Counted from the stretch's first letter, positions 1 to 9,150 are shown. The stretch is DNA of 64,000 bases from Phreatobacter aquaticus (GCF_005160265.1 NZ_CP039865.1:2256828-2320827); one strand, 5' to 3'. Made by a program: numbers and translations. The notes: generated by a model from the letters alone, not told the origin.

Positions 1-265
1 TCCGCATGATGTCGCAGCGCGGCATCAAATTGCTGCAGGCGCTGCGCACCATGCTGTGCGCGGCCACCGCTTTTCAGGCTGCGCAAAGCGCGATCACGGA
101 CATCGACAGATTGCCGAAATTCTGTTCAGACTGCTTCCAAACTAGAAACCGGAAACACCGGTCGCAGACTCGCCGGCTAGGAATCCGCAGCGCATAGGCG
201 TCCGCGACCAAGGCGCCAGTGACAGGATCTCGAGACCGGCGACTCATTGCCTTGGGAGGTACTGC

Positions 266-2053
266 GTGAAGCCGACGGATATCGCCGATCCGGACTATTT
301 CCATAAGGTAGTCGACTGCCAGTGGGCTTGCCCCGCGCACACGCCGGTCCCGGAATATATCCGGCGCATCTCGGCAGGCGACTATACCGGAGCTTACCTG
401 ATCAACTGGAAGTCCAATGTCTTCCCGGGGATTCTCGGGCGGACCTGCGATCGCCCGTGCGAACCGGCCTGCCGGCGCGGGCGCGTCGAAGAGGAGCCGG
501 TTGCCATCTGCCGCCTGAAGCGCGTCGCGGCTGACAACAAGAGCGACATTGCGGCCTTCATACCCAAGCCGGAGACACGCAACGGCAAGCGCATCGCCTG
601 CATCGGCGCCGGTCCCGCCTCCTTGACGGTTGCGCGCGATCTCAGCCCCCTCGGCTACGAGGTCGTGGTGTTCGATGGAGACGCCAAGGCCGGTGGCTTC
701 ATGCGCTCGCAGATCCCGAAATTCCGCCTGCCGGATAGCGTGATCGACGAGGAGGTCGGCTATGTCATGGCCACCGGCGTCGAGTTCCGCGCCGGCCAGC
801 GCATCGACAGCATGAAGACGATGCTGGCCGACGGCTTCGACGCCATTTTCGTCGGCACGGGGGCACCGCGCGGCCGCGACCTCGACCTGCCGGGTCGCCA
901 GGAGGCTGCGGCCAACATCCATGTCGGCATCGACTGGCTGTCCTCCGTGTCGTTCGGCCACATCACCGAGATCGGCAAACGCGTCATCGTGCTTGGCGGC
1001 GGCAACACCGCCATGGATTGCTGCCGGTCGTCGCGCCGCCTTGGCGGCACCGACGTCAAGGTCGTGGTCCGATCCGGCTTCGACGAGATGAAGGCCTCGC
1101 CCTGGGAGAAGGAGGATGCCATCCACGAGGGCATCCCGATCCTCAATTTCATGGTGCCGAAGAGCTTCACCCACGACGGTGGCCGCCTCACCGGCATGAT
1201 GTTCGAGAAAGTCGTGGCCGAGTTCGATGCCAAGGGCCGGCGCAATCTGGTGCCGACCGGCGAGCCGGAAGTCCACATTCCTTGCGACGACGTGCTGATC
1301 GCCGTCGGCCAGGAGAATGCTTTCCCCTGGATCGAGGCTGATGCCGGCATCGCCTTCGACCGCTGGAACATGCCGGTCGTCGATCCCAAGACCTTCCAGT
1401 CGAGCCTGCCGAAGGTCTTCTTCGGCGGCGATGCCGCCTTCGGTCCGAAGAACATCATCACGGCCGTCGCCCATGGCCATGATGCGGCAATCTCCATCGA
1501 CGCCTTCTGCCGCGGCGCCGATGTCGCTGACCGGCCACCGCCGATGGTGACGCTGATCAGCCAGAAGATGGGCATCCACGAATGGTCTTACGACAACGAT
1601 GTGGCGCTTGATCCGCGCTATCGGGTGCCGACGCTCGACAACGCCGTCGCGCTGACCTCCATCCGCACGGAGGTGGAGCTTGGCTTTGATCCCAAGCTCG
1701 GCTTTGCCGAGGCGCAGCGCTGCCTGAACTGTGATGTGCAGACAGTGTTCGAGCCGAAGCTCTGCATCGAGTGCGATGCCTGCGTCGATATCTGCCCGAT
1801 GGACTGCATCACCTTCACCGCCGACGGCGAGGAAGAGGATCTGCGCGGCCGCCTCAATGCGCCCGCGCCCCATCCGGATCAGGCGATCTACATTGCTGAT
1901 GGGCTCAAGACCGGGCGCATCATGGCCAAGGACGAGGATGTCTGCCTGCATTGCGGCCTGTGTGCCGAACGGTGCCCCACGGGTGCCTGGGACATGCAGA
2001 AATCCTTGATAGAGATGACACACGCGGGGCATGCATGCCGATCGAGAGCGTAA
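266..2053 (+). CDS. FAD/NAD(P)-binding oxidoreductase with two C-terminal [4Fe-4S] sites, 2-oxoacid oxidoreductase partner
   Basis: Electron-transfer partner of the KorAB-type enzyme encoded next. 595 aa. An N-terminal GltD-like Cys cluster (C61, C65, C69) resembles the iron-sulfur domain of glutamate synthase small subunit. A dinucleotide fold (GAGPAS, residues 114-119) should bind FAD and a second (GGGNTA, about 244-249) NAD(P)H. The C-terminus carries two ferredoxin motifs, CIECDACVDICP and CLHCGLCAERCP. Start is GTG at 266 behind a good GGGAGG site. The stop overlaps the start of the next gene by 19 bp, so the three genes are one operon. The role is probably to pass electrons between NAD(P)H and the 2-oxoacid enzyme; the direction cannot be read from sequence. 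Family assignment is sure, the physiological partner is inferred from position. Confidence 0.88.
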   Translation: MKPTDIADPDYFHKVVDCQWACPAHTPVPEYIRRISAGDYTGAYLINWKSNVFPGILGRTCDRPCEPACRRGRVEEEPVAICRLKRVAADNKSDIAAFIPKPETRNGKRIACIGAGPASLTVARDLSPLGYEVVVFDGDAKAGGFMRSQIPKFRLPDSVIDEEVGYVMATGVEFRAGQRIDSMKTMLADGFDAIFVGTGAPRGRDLDLPGRQEAAANIHVGIDWLSSVSFGHITEIGKRVIVLGGGNTAMDCCRSSRRLGGTDVKVVVRSGFDEMKASPWEKEDAIHEGIPILNFMVPKSFTHDGGRLTGMMFEKVVAEFDAKGRRNLVPTGEPEVHIPCDDVLIAVGQENAFPWIEADAGIAFDRWNMPVVDPKTFQSSLPKVFFGGDAAFGPKNIITAVAHGHDAAISIDAFCRGADVADRPPPMVTLISQKMGIHEWSYDNDVALDPRYRVPTLDNAVALTSIRTEVELGFDPKLGFAEAQRCLNCDVQTVFEPKLCIECDACVDICPMDCITFTADGEEEDLRGRLNAPAPHPDQAIYIADGLKTGRIMAKDEDVCLHCGLCAERCPTGAWDMQKSLIEMTHAGHACRSRA

Positions 2054-3870
2054 ATGATTTCGTCGTCCGGTTCGCCAATGTGAATGGCTCCGGCTCCGCG
2101 AGCGCCAATCTCCTCTTTGCCCGCTCGATCATCCGGATGGGCGTGCCGATCGCGTCGCGCAACATCTTCCCCTCCAACATCCAGGGCCTTCCGACCTGGT
2201 ACGAGGTGCGGGTCACGGAGGCGGGTCATCTGGGCGCCCGTGGCGGCACCGACATGATGGTGGCGATGAACCCGCAGACCTGGGACAAGGACATCGCCTC
2301 GATCGAGCCGGGCGGCTACCTGTTCTACGATTCGTCGAAGCCCATGCCGCCCTCGAAGTTCCGGCCCGATATCACGGTCATCGGCATGCCGCTGACCGAC
2401 GTGGTCAACCGGACCTATACGGATCCGCGCCAGCGGCAATTGTTCAAGAACATCATCTATGTCGGCGCGCTGGCAGCGCTTTTCGACATTGAGATCGGGG
2501 TGGTCGAGACGCTGATCGGCGAGCAGTTCAAGGGTAAGGACAAGCTGATCGCGCCGAACCTCAAGGCGCTGCATATCGGTTTCGACTATGCGCACGAGCA
2601 TTTCGCCTGCCCGCTCGGCCTGCGGGTGCGCCGCGCCGACAAGATTGGCGACCGCATCTTCGTGGAGGGCAATGCGGCCGCCGGCCTCGGCGCTGTCTAT
2701 GGCGGCGCGACCGTTTGCGCCTGGTACCCCATCACGCCGTCAACCTCGCTTGCCGAGGCCTTCGAGCGCTATTGCGGCCAGTTGCGCGTGGATCGCGAGA
2801 CGGGCGAGAAGCGCTTCGCCATTGTCCAGGCCGAGGACGAACTGGCCTCCATCGGCATGGTCATTGGCGCCGGCTGGAACGGCGCGCGCGCCTTCACCGC
2901 GACGTCGGGCCCCGGCATCTCGCTGATGCAGGAATTCCTCGGCCTCGCCTATTTCGCCGAAATCCCCTCCGTCCTGTTCGATGTGCAGCGTGGCGGTCCC
3001 TCGACCGGCATGCCGACCCGCACGCAGCAATCCGACATCCTGCTCTGTGCCTACGCCTCCCACGGCGACACCAAGCATGTGCTGCTGTTTCCCCGCGATC
3101 CGAACGAGGCCTTCCAGTTCGGCGCCGAGGCCTTTGACCTCGCCGATCGGCTGCAGACGCCGATCTTCGTCATGCTCGATCTCGACATCGGCATGAACCA
3201 GCACCTCTGTCCGCCCTTCGCCTGGGATGACAACCGCAAGCTCGACCGCGGCAAGGTCATGACAGCTGAGGAACTGGAGGCCGGCAAGGATTTCGGCCGC
3301 TACCTCGATGTCGATGGCGACGGCATCCCGTTCCGCACCTATCCGGGAACCCACCCGACCAAGGGCGCCTATTTCACCCGCGGCACGACCCGCGACCGCT
3401 ATGCCCGCTATACCGAGGAAGGCGGGCCCTATGTCGACAACATGGAGCGGCTCCTGAAGAAGTTCGAGACCGCCAAGAAGCTGGTGCCCGCTCCCATTCT
3501 CCAGAAGGCCGCCAAACCGACGCGGCTCGGTGTCATCCATTTTGGCTCCACCGGGCCGTCGATGGATGAGGCCTTCGGCTTGCTGGCCGCAGCCGGCGTC
3601 CACGTCGATTGCCTGCGTGTCCGCGGCTTCCCGTTCAGCCACGAGGTCTCTGACTTCATCGCGGCCCACGAGCAGGTCTTCGTCGTGGAGCAGAACCGGG
3701 ACGCTCAGTTCCGGACGCTTCTGATGGTCGAATGCGGCATCGACCCCGCCAATCTGGTGTCGATCCTCCACTATGACGGCACGCCGATCACCGCGCGGTT
3801 CATCACCAAGGCCATCACCGACAAGGCCAAGGGCCTGCGTCCCACCCAGCAGAGCGAGGTGCTCTCGTGA
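2035..3870 (+). CDS. korA: 2-oxoacid:ferredoxin oxidoreductase, fused gamma-alpha subunit
   Basis: 611 aa, cytoplasmic. Residues 1 to about 190 form the gamma domain (VNGSGSASANLLFARSI near the N-terminus), followed by the alpha pyrimidine-binding domain (YPITPSTSLAEAFE and TSGPGISLMQEFLGLA) and a C-terminal domain. It binds the pyrimidine side of TPP with the beta subunit and oxidatively decarboxylates a 2-oxoacid to an acyl-CoA, reducing ferredoxin. I chose ATG 2035, where family homology begins; a longer frame from 1951 lies wholly inside the upstream gene. Its stop overlaps the beta-subunit start by 4 bp (GTGA). The substrate (2-oxoglutarate, pyruvate or an aryl pyruvate) cannot be decided; the gamma-alpha order fits the KorA type. 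Confidence 0.9.
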   Translation: MPIESVNDFVVRFANVNGSGSASANLLFARSIIRMGVPIASRNIFPSNIQGLPTWYEVRVTEAGHLGARGGTDMMVAMNPQTWDKDIASIEPGGYLFYDSSKPMPPSKFRPDITVIGMPLTDVVNRTYTDPRQRQLFKNIIYVGALAALFDIEIGVVETLIGEQFKGKDKLIAPNLKALHIGFDYAHEHFACPLGLRVRRADKIGDRIFVEGNAAAGLGAVYGGATVCAWYPITPSTSLAEAFERYCGQLRVDRETGEKRFAIVQAEDELASIGMVIGAGWNGARAFTATSGPGISLMQEFLGLAYFAEIPSVLFDVQRGGPSTGMPTRTQQSDILLCAYASHGDTKHVLLFPRDPNEAFQFGAEAFDLADRLQTPIFVMLDLDIGMNQHLCPPFAWDDNRKLDRGKVMTAEELEAGKDFGRYLDVDGDGIPFRTYPGTHPTKGAYFTRGTTRDRYARYTEEGGPYVDNMERLLKKFETAKKLVPAPILQKAAKPTRLGVIHFGSTGPSMDEAFGLLAAAGVHVDCLRVRGFPFSHEVSDFIAAHEQVFVVEQNRDAQFRTLLMVECGIDPANLVSILHYDGTPITARFITKAITDKAKGLRPTQQSEVLS

Positions 3871-4922
3871 CCTATCTCGCCAAGCCGAAGTTCAAACACC
3901 CCTCGATCGAGACGAATGACCTCGGTCTGTCTCACCGCGACTACGAAGGTGCGATCTCGACGCTCTGCGCCGGCTGCGGCCATGACTCGATCTCGTCTGC
4001 CATCATGCGGGCCTGTTTCGAGTTGAGCCTGCCGCCTCATCGGATCGCCAAGCTCTCGGGGATCGGCTGCTCGTCCAAGACACCGACCTATTTCCTCGGG
4101 CAGAGCCACGGCTTCAATTCCGTCCATGGCCGCATGCCCTCGGTTCTCACCGGGGCCAATCTTGCCAACCGCGATCTGGTCTATCTCGGCGTCTCCGGCG
4201 ACGGAGATTCGGCGTCCATCGGCTTCGGCCAGTTCGCCCATTCGATCCGGCGAGCGGTCAACATGGTCTATATCGTCGAGAACAACGGGGTTTATGGCCT
4301 CACCAAGGGCCAGTTCTCGGCCACTGCCGACACCGGCTCGAAGAGCAAGAAGGGCGTCACCAACCTGGATTCGCCGATCGATCTCGCTGCCATGGCCCTG
4401 CAATTGGGGGCGACCTTCGTGGCGCGCTCGTTCTCCGGCGACAAGGATCAACTGGTTCCCCTGATCAAGGCCGCACTGGAGCACGAGGGCGCCGCCTTCA
4501 TCGATGTGATCTCGCCCTGCATCGCCTTCAACAACCATGAAGGCTCCACCAAGAGCTTCGATTATGTCCGCGCCCACAACGACGCGCTGAACACGCTCGA
4601 CTTCATCACGACCAAGGCTCCCATTGCCGTCGAATATCCAGAGGGCGAGACGCAGGACGTCCGTTTGCACGACGGCTCAACCATCCGCCTGCGCAAGCTC
4701 GCCTCGCACTACGACATAGCCGACCGGCATGCCGCCATGGCCTATCTACATCAGGCCGATACAAGCGGCGAGGTTGCAACCGGCCTGATCTACATGGATG
4801 AGGATGCGGCCGACATGCATTCAAGGCTCAAGACCGCGAAACGGCCGCTCAATGCCATGCCGGACGAGGCTCTCGTTCCCGGCGCGGTGGCCCTGGCGAA
4901 GATCAACGCGAGCCTGCGCTGA
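3867..4922 (+). CDS. korB: 2-oxoacid:ferredoxin oxidoreductase, TPP-binding beta subunit
   Basis: 351 aa, GTG start overlapping the alpha-subunit stop. Key motifs are CAGCGHDSI (cysteines of the [4Fe-4S] site) and the TPP/Mg motif GDGDSASIGFGQ followed by VENNGVYGLTKGQ, the GDG...NN signature. Further Cys residues (GIGCSSKT) probably complete the cluster. With KorA it forms the catalytic oxidoreductase. The order FAD protein, KorA, KorB with overlaps implies coordinated translation. No separate ferredoxin gene follows, which supports the FAD/[4Fe-4S] protein as the direct electron carrier. Confidence 0.92.
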   Translation: MTYLAKPKFKHPSIETNDLGLSHRDYEGAISTLCAGCGHDSISSAIMRACFELSLPPHRIAKLSGIGCSSKTPTYFLGQSHGFNSVHGRMPSVLTGANLANRDLVYLGVSGDGDSASIGFGQFAHSIRRAVNMVYIVENNGVYGLTKGQFSATADTGSKSKKGVTNLDSPIDLAAMALQLGATFVARSFSGDKDQLVPLIKAALEHEGAAFIDVISPCIAFNNHEGSTKSFDYVRAHNDALNTLDFITTKAPIAVEYPEGETQDVRLHDGSTIRLRKLASHYDIADRHAAMAYLHQADTSGEVATGLIYMDEDAADMHSRLKTAKRPLNAMPDEALVPGAVALAKINASLR

Positions 4923-4923
4923 C

Positions 4924-5391
4924 ATGGATGTCGCCCGCGTTCTAGGCGCCTTCAGCGAGGCGGTCGCTCGCCACGATGGAAGGGGCCTCGCGGCGGTTTT
5001 CACGCCGGACGGCGTCTATCACGACACCTTCTATGGCGCGTTCAAGGGGCGGGACCAGATCGCCAGCCTGGTCGACGACTGGTTCTTCCGCACGGCGGAG
5101 GATTTTCGCTGGGACATGCATGACCCTGTCACTGACGGGCGCATCCTCTACGCGCGATACACGTTCAGTTATCGCTCTATCCTGCCTGAGGCCGAGGGCG
5201 GGCGCGCCATGTTCGAGGGCGTGGCCATCATGAGGCTCGAGGGCGACCTGATCGCGGACTATCGCGAAGTCGCCAATACCGGTCCCGCCTTCGTCGACCT
5301 GAAATTCGCCCCCGAACGGATCGCCAAGCTCCTGAAGCGGCAGGGCGACGAGTTGAAGGCGCGCGCCGAAATGGCCCACCACCTCGCCTGA
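4924..5391 (+). CDS. SnoaL/NTF2-like fold protein
   Basis: 155 aa, ATG one base after the korB stop, so likely the last gene of the kor operon. It begins MDVARVLGAFSEAVARHDGR and continues with the curved-sheet pattern of the SnoaL-like NTF2 fold (FTPDGVYHDTFYGAFKGRDQI, then FEGVAIMRLEGDLIADYREV near the end). Proteins of this fold range from small polyketide cyclases to ketosteroid isomerases. No catalytic role can be fixed. Coupling to the 2-oxoacid enzyme suggests it handles a related small acid, which is inference only. Confidence 0.75.
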   Translation: MDVARVLGAFSEAVARHDGRGLAAVFTPDGVYHDTFYGAFKGRDQIASLVDDWFFRTAEDFRWDMHDPVTDGRILYARYTFSYRSILPEAEGGRAMFEGVAIMRLEGDLIADYREVANTGPAFVDLKFAPERIAKLLKRQGDELKARAEMAHHLA

Positions 5392-5513
5392 CCGCAGGAC
5401 AGCCATCCGCGCCCTGCGGGGTTCCCCACGCCCGAATCGTCCGCCACACTCATGGCCATCGACGTTTGCGTTGCGAGCGGCCGCATCAAGACGGCTACGG
5501 GGTGGGGACTGTC

Positions 5514-5993
5514 ATGTGGGATTTCATCTATCGGTCGCTGGTCATGGGCATCGGCGCAACCGCACTCATCGATATCTGGTCAATCGTGCTCCAGCGGGTG
5601 GCGGGCATTCCGCCGGCCAATTGGGCGATGGTCGGGCGCTGGGTCGGCCATCTCGCGCGTGGCACCTTCGCCCATGAGGATATTGGCAAGGCCGAGCCGG
5701 TTGCCAACGAACTGGCGATCGGCTGGGTCTTCCACTACGCGGTCGGCGTCGCCTTCGGGGCGGCAACCTTGATCCTGGGTGGTGCTGGCTGGGCGGCCGC
5801 TCCGACCATTCTTCCGCCGATGATCATCGGCTGGGTCACCGTGGGTGCGGGCTGGTTCATCCTGTCGCCCGGGTTGGGCGGCGGTCTCGCCGCATCGAAG
5901 CGTCCGAACCCCAACAAAATTCGCATCCTCAACGTCGTCGCGCACACGATCTTCGGATTCGGGATGTATCTCTGCGCGCTGGCCATCCGATAA
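5514..5993 (+). CDS. DUF2938-family membrane protein
   Basis: 159 aa with about four hydrophobic segments (MGIGATALIDIWSIVL near the start, FHYAVGVAFGAATLIL, IIGWVTVGAGWFIL, and the C-terminal HTIFGFGMYLCALAI). The pattern WVGHLARGTF followed by the FHYAVGVAFG helix matches the DUF2938 family of uncharacterised inner-membrane proteins. I start at ATG 5514 rather than the longer GTG frame at 5466 because hydrophobic family homology begins there. No functional partner is evident; the phosphate genes follow after a 105-bp gap. Confidence 0.72.
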   Translation: MWDFIYRSLVMGIGATALIDIWSIVLQRVAGIPPANWAMVGRWVGHLARGTFAHEDIGKAEPVANELAIGWVFHYAVGVAFGAATLILGGAGWAAAPTILPPMIIGWVTVGAGWFILSPGLGGGLAASKRPNPNKIRILNVVAHTIFGFGMYLCALAIR

Positions 5994-6098
5994 AGTGGCA
6001 GCCTTTGTCTAGTCTTCTGTGACGATATCTTTACACAATGTTCTCAAAGGCATATCGAGAAATGTGACATTGATTCGACGCCTGTCTGCGAGGCTCTG

Positions 6099-6743
6099 AT
6101 GCTCGGTTGGTTTCAGGCAATCCTGCCCAAGGAAGAGAAGTTCTACGACTTCTTCGAGGCGCACGCGGCAACGCTGGTTGCGGGCGCAACCGCGCTGCAC
6201 AGCCTTCTAGCAGGCGAGGGGGACCTTGAGAGCCGAAGCGCCGAGATCTTCGCAGAGGAACACAAGGCTGATCTGATCACTGCCGAGGTCATGCTGGCGG
6301 TCAGGCGCACTTTCATCACGCCGTTCGACCGTTCCGACATCAAGGAACTGATCGCCTCGATGGATGATGCGATCGACCAGATGAAGAAGACCGTGAAGGC
6401 CATCCGTCTTTACGAGGTGCAGAGTTTCGAGCCCGCCATGGCCGAGCTTGGCGTCACGATCGTCGAGGCAGCGACCAAGCTGGCGGAACTCGTGCCGTTG
6501 TTGCGCGCCATGAGCCGGAATTCGGCCCATGTCAATGCGCTGGCGGAGGAAATCTCCAACATCGAGGAGCGATCTGACGAAGTGCACATCAAGGGCCTGA
6601 AGGAGCTGTTCCAGAGGCACCGCAGCGGCGACGTCATGGCTTTCATTGTCGGCGCTGAAATCTTCGACCACCTCGAAAAGGTCGTCGATCGTTTCGAGGA
6701 CGTTGCCAACCGCGTGAGCGGCATTGTCATCGAACATCTCTAA
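6099..6743 (+). CDS. DUF47 (PhoU-like) accessory protein of Pit phosphate transporter
   Basis: 214 aa, soluble and largely helical, with the family pattern MLGWFQAILPKEEKFYDFFE at the start and repeated acidic helices such as MDDAIDQMKKTVKAIRLYE. DUF47/PhoU-like proteins sit in front of pit genes and are thought to modulate the transporter. It lies 15 bp upstream of pit on the same strand, so the pair is co-transcribed. The 105-bp region in front carries the promoter. Confidence 0.88.
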   Translation: MLGWFQAILPKEEKFYDFFEAHAATLVAGATALHSLLAGEGDLESRSAEIFAEEHKADLITAEVMLAVRRTFITPFDRSDIKELIASMDDAIDQMKKTVKAIRLYEVQSFEPAMAELGVTIVEAATKLAELVPLLRAMSRNSAHVNALAEEISNIEERSDEVHIKGLKELFQRHRSGDVMAFIVGAEIFDHLEKVVDRFEDVANRVSGIVIEHL

Positions 6744-6758
6744 GGGAGGCGGGGGCCC

Positions 6759-7760
6759 GTGACATTGGCAAGCGCCGCGCCGTTTCTACTGGCACTCATT
6801 GCCATCGCGCTACTGTTCGATTTCCTGAACGGTCTACACGACGCTGCCAATTCGATTGCCACCATCGTGTCGACGCGCGTCCTGTCGCCGTCCTATGCGG
6901 TGGCGTGGGCGGCCTTCTTCAACTTCATCGCCTTCCTGTTCTTCGGACTCCATGTCGCAGAAACCGTCGGCAAGGGGATCGTTGCGGCGGCGATCATCGA
7001 CGATCGCGTCATTTTCGGCGCCCTGGTCGGGGCCATTGCCTGGAATGTCGTCACCTGGATCGCCGGCATTCCGTCATCGTCGTCTCATGCACTGATCGGC
7101 GGGCTCGTCGGCGCCGGGTTGAGCAAGGCCGGGCTCAGTGCTGTGGTCTGGGCCGGCCTGGCCAAGACGGCGGGCGCCATCGTGATGTCGCCAGCCATTG
7201 GCTTCCTGCTGGCATTGCTGCTCGTCTTCCTGGTGTCCTGGATTTGCCTGCGGATGACTCCCCTCAGGGTGGATGGCGCTTTCCGCAGCCTGCAATTCGT
7301 CTCCGCCTCGCTCTATTCGCTGGGCCACGGCGGCAATGACGCGCAGAAGACGATGGGCATCATCGCCGTCCTCTTGTTCTCGCATGGAATGCTCGGCGAT
7401 ACGTTCCATGTGCCCTTCTGGGTCGTGATCACATGCCAGTCGGCCATGGCGCTCGGAACGCTCTTTGGCGGCTGGCGGATCGTCCACACGATGGGCTCCA
7501 AGATCACCAGGTTGACACCGCAGCAGGGGTTTTGTGCCGAGACAGGCGGCGCCATCACCCTGTTCCTGGCGACCTATCTTGGCGTTCCCGTCTCCACCAC
7601 CCACACGATCACTGGCGCGATCATCGGCGTTGGCGCGGCGCGTCGCGTCTCCGCAGTGCGCTGGGGCGTGGCGCGCGGAATTGTGGCGGCGTGGGTCATC
7701 ACAATGCCGATGTCTGCCCTTATGGCTGCGGCAGCCTATTTCATCTCGGGATTGTTTTGA
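6759..7760 (+). CDS. pit: Low-affinity inorganic phosphate transporter, PiT family
   Basis: 333 aa inner-membrane permease importing (metal) phosphate driven by ion symport. Two homologous PiT signatures are visible: FDFLNGLHDAANSIATIVSTR near the N-terminus and SLGHGGNDAQKTMGIIA in the second half, with about ten membrane segments. SSSHALIGGLVGAG and STTHTITGAIIGVGAARR are the paired internal repeats. Start is GTG 6759 after a strong GGGAGGCGGGGG stretch. It forms an operon with the DUF47 gene, and the NUDIX gene begins 3 bp after its stop. Confidence 0.93.
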   Translation: MTLASAAPFLLALIAIALLFDFLNGLHDAANSIATIVSTRVLSPSYAVAWAAFFNFIAFLFFGLHVAETVGKGIVAAAIIDDRVIFGALVGAIAWNVVTWIAGIPSSSSHALIGGLVGAGLSKAGLSAVVWAGLAKTAGAIVMSPAIGFLLALLLVFLVSWICLRMTPLRVDGAFRSLQFVSASLYSLGHGGNDAQKTMGIIAVLLFSHGMLGDTFHVPFWVVITCQSAMALGTLFGGWRIVHTMGSKITRLTPQQGFCAETGGAITLFLATYLGVPVSTTHTITGAIIGVGAARRVSAVRWGVARGIVAAWVITMPMSALMAAAAYFISGLF

Positions 7761-7762
7761 TC

Positions 7763-8236
7763 ATGCGTTCTGCGCCTGTCCCCCTGGCGGACGGCTCGTT
7801 CCCGAGCCTTCCCACGCCCCGGCTGCAATATGGCACGCTGGCGTTCCGGCGCGCGCCAGTGCTGGAAATCCTGCTGGTGACCTCGCGTGACACGCGGCGC
7901 TGGGTCATTCCGAAAGGCTGGCCGATCAAGGGCAAGAAGCCCCATGCGAGTGCGGTGCGCGAGGCTCTGGAAGAGGCAGGCGTTTCCGGCAAGCCGACCA
8001 AGACGCCGATTGGAACCTATAATTACATCAAGCGAATGGGCGACGGCTCCGCCCAACCCTGCATCGTCGAGGTCTATCCCCTTCTGGTGAAGCACCAGCG
8101 CGACCGTTGGCGCGAGAAGGACCAGCGCGAACTCCGCTGGTTCACGGCCACCGATGCAGCCGCTGCCGTGGCCGAGCCTGATCTCGCCGCTCTCATTCTG
8201 GCTTTCTCCGGCAGCCCGCAAGCTCCGCAGGAGTGA
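7763..8236 (+). CDS. NUDIX hydrolase, DIPP-like subfamily
   Basis: 157 aa. The NUDIX box is complete: GWPIKGKKPHASAVREALEEAG fits the Gx5Ex7REUxEExGU frame, and the preceding RRWVIPKG is typical of the diphosphoinositol-polyphosphate phosphohydrolase (DIPP)-like branch common in rhizobia. It cleaves a nucleoside-diphosphate-linked or diphosphate-containing substrate with Mg2+. ATG 7763 follows the pit stop by 2 bp, so it is probably co-transcribed with phosphate uptake. Substrate unknown. Confidence 0.85.
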   Translation: MRSAPVPLADGSFPSLPTPRLQYGTLAFRRAPVLEILLVTSRDTRRWVIPKGWPIKGKKPHASAVREALEEAGVSGKPTKTPIGTYNYIKRMGDGSAQPCIVEVYPLLVKHQRDRWREKDQRELRWFTATDAAAAVAEPDLAALILAFSGSPQAPQE

Positions 8237-8331
8237 TGCAGACTCTGACCGGCATGCGGCGGATTGTGAAGCCGATGCGCTCCCGGTGATTCCTGGGCTA
8301 AGAAGCGGATGCACGAGCCGGAGGCTTCGCC

Positions 8332-9150
8332 ATGACCAAAGCAAGGGTTGTCCTGATCACGGGCGCGTCGTCCGGCATCGGCCGCGCGACTGCTACACTC
8401 CTCGCGGAGACAGGCCACGTCGTCTATGGCACAAGCCGAAACCCCGACCGGCACGCCAGTGCCTGGCGGATGATTGCGCTGGACGTCTGCGACGATGCCT
8501 CGGTTGCGGGCGCGGTCGCCTTGGTGCTCGCCGAGCAGGGCCGGATTGACGCGGTCGTCAACAATGCCGGCCTCGTTCTGTCCGGTGCGATCGAGGACAC
8601 GTCGCTGGACGAGGCTCGTCGTGAATTCGAGACCAACGTCCTCGGCATTGTCCGCGTCGCCAAGGCGGTATTGCCCACTATGCGGGCACGCAGGTCCGGC
8701 GTGATCGTCAATGTTGGCTCGCTCGCAGGCCGGGTCGGCATGCCGTTCCAGGGGCTCTACAGTGCCAGCAAGTTCGCGGTCGAGGGGCTGACTGAGGCGC
8801 TGCGCCAGGAGGTGGCAGGCTTCGGTGTCACCGTGGCGCTGGTCGCGCCGGGCGATACAGCAACGGGCGTCGTCGCCAATCGGGTCCGGGTGGCGGATGC
8901 ATCCCTTCCAACCTCTGCCTATCGCGCCGATTTCGAACGCGTGGTCGCAAGCTTCGAGCGGGACGAACAAGCTGGCTCGGCTCCCGAACAGGTGGCGCGT
9001 GTCATTGCAGCAATCGTCGAGGGACGCTCAACAGCGCCCCGTCATGTCATCGGACCTGTCGGCCAGCGTATCCTCGTCGGCATCCGCCCCTTCGTACCGA
9101 CGCGTATTTTCCAATGGGGAATGGCGCGCTATTTCGGTCTCGGCACCTGA
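8332..9150 (+). CDS. Short-chain dehydrogenase/reductase, candidate 3-ketosphinganine reductase-like enzyme
   Basis: 272 aa classical SDR. The cofactor motif TGASSGIG is at residues 10-17, NNAG at about 77-80, and the catalytic triad is S130, Y143, K147 (YSASK). An uncharged C-terminal stretch (VGIRPFVPTRIFQWGMARYFG) could touch the membrane, as in lipid-acting SDRs. It lies 130 bp upstream of the serine palmitoyltransferase gene on the same strand, so reduction of a 3-keto sphingoid or ceramide intermediate is an attractive guess. Classical SDRs are too diverse for a substrate call, and the CerR-like protein at 20.7 kb is a competing candidate for that step. Confidence 0.85.
   Translation: MTKARVVLITGASSGIGRATATLLAETGHVVYGTSRNPDRHASAWRMIALDVCDDASVAGAVALVLAEQGRIDAVVNNAGLVLSGAIEDTSLDEARREFETNVLGIVRVAKAVLPTMRARRSGVIVNVGSLAGRVGMPFQGLYSASKFAVEGLTEALRQEVAGFGVTVALVAPGDTATGVVANRVRVADASLPTSAYRADFERVVASFERDEQAGSAPEQVARVIAAIVEGRSTAPRHVIGPVGQRILVGIRPFVPTRIFQWGMARYFGLGT

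Noticed and set aside
6-197. 63-residue plus frame and a minus frame open to the window edge (about 1-75)
   Set aside because: Neither shows family homology or a start with ribosome site; the first 265 bp are left as upstream DNA, possibly the start of a divergent gene.
74-2032. 652-residue minus-strand frame
   Set aside because: It is the antisense shadow of the FAD/[4Fe-4S] gene: typical long antisense frame of GC-rich DNA with low-complexity, Asp/His-rich sequence and no domain.
1951-2034. 28-codon N-terminal extension of korA
   Set aside because: It lies inside the preceding gene, and family homology begins at the ATG at 2035.
6017-6036. Pho-box-like sequence (CTGTGAC... CTTTACA) upstream of the DUF47-pit operon
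   Set aside because: Second half-site is poor and the spacing is off by one from the 11-bp repeat of the Pho consensus; I do not support it as a site.
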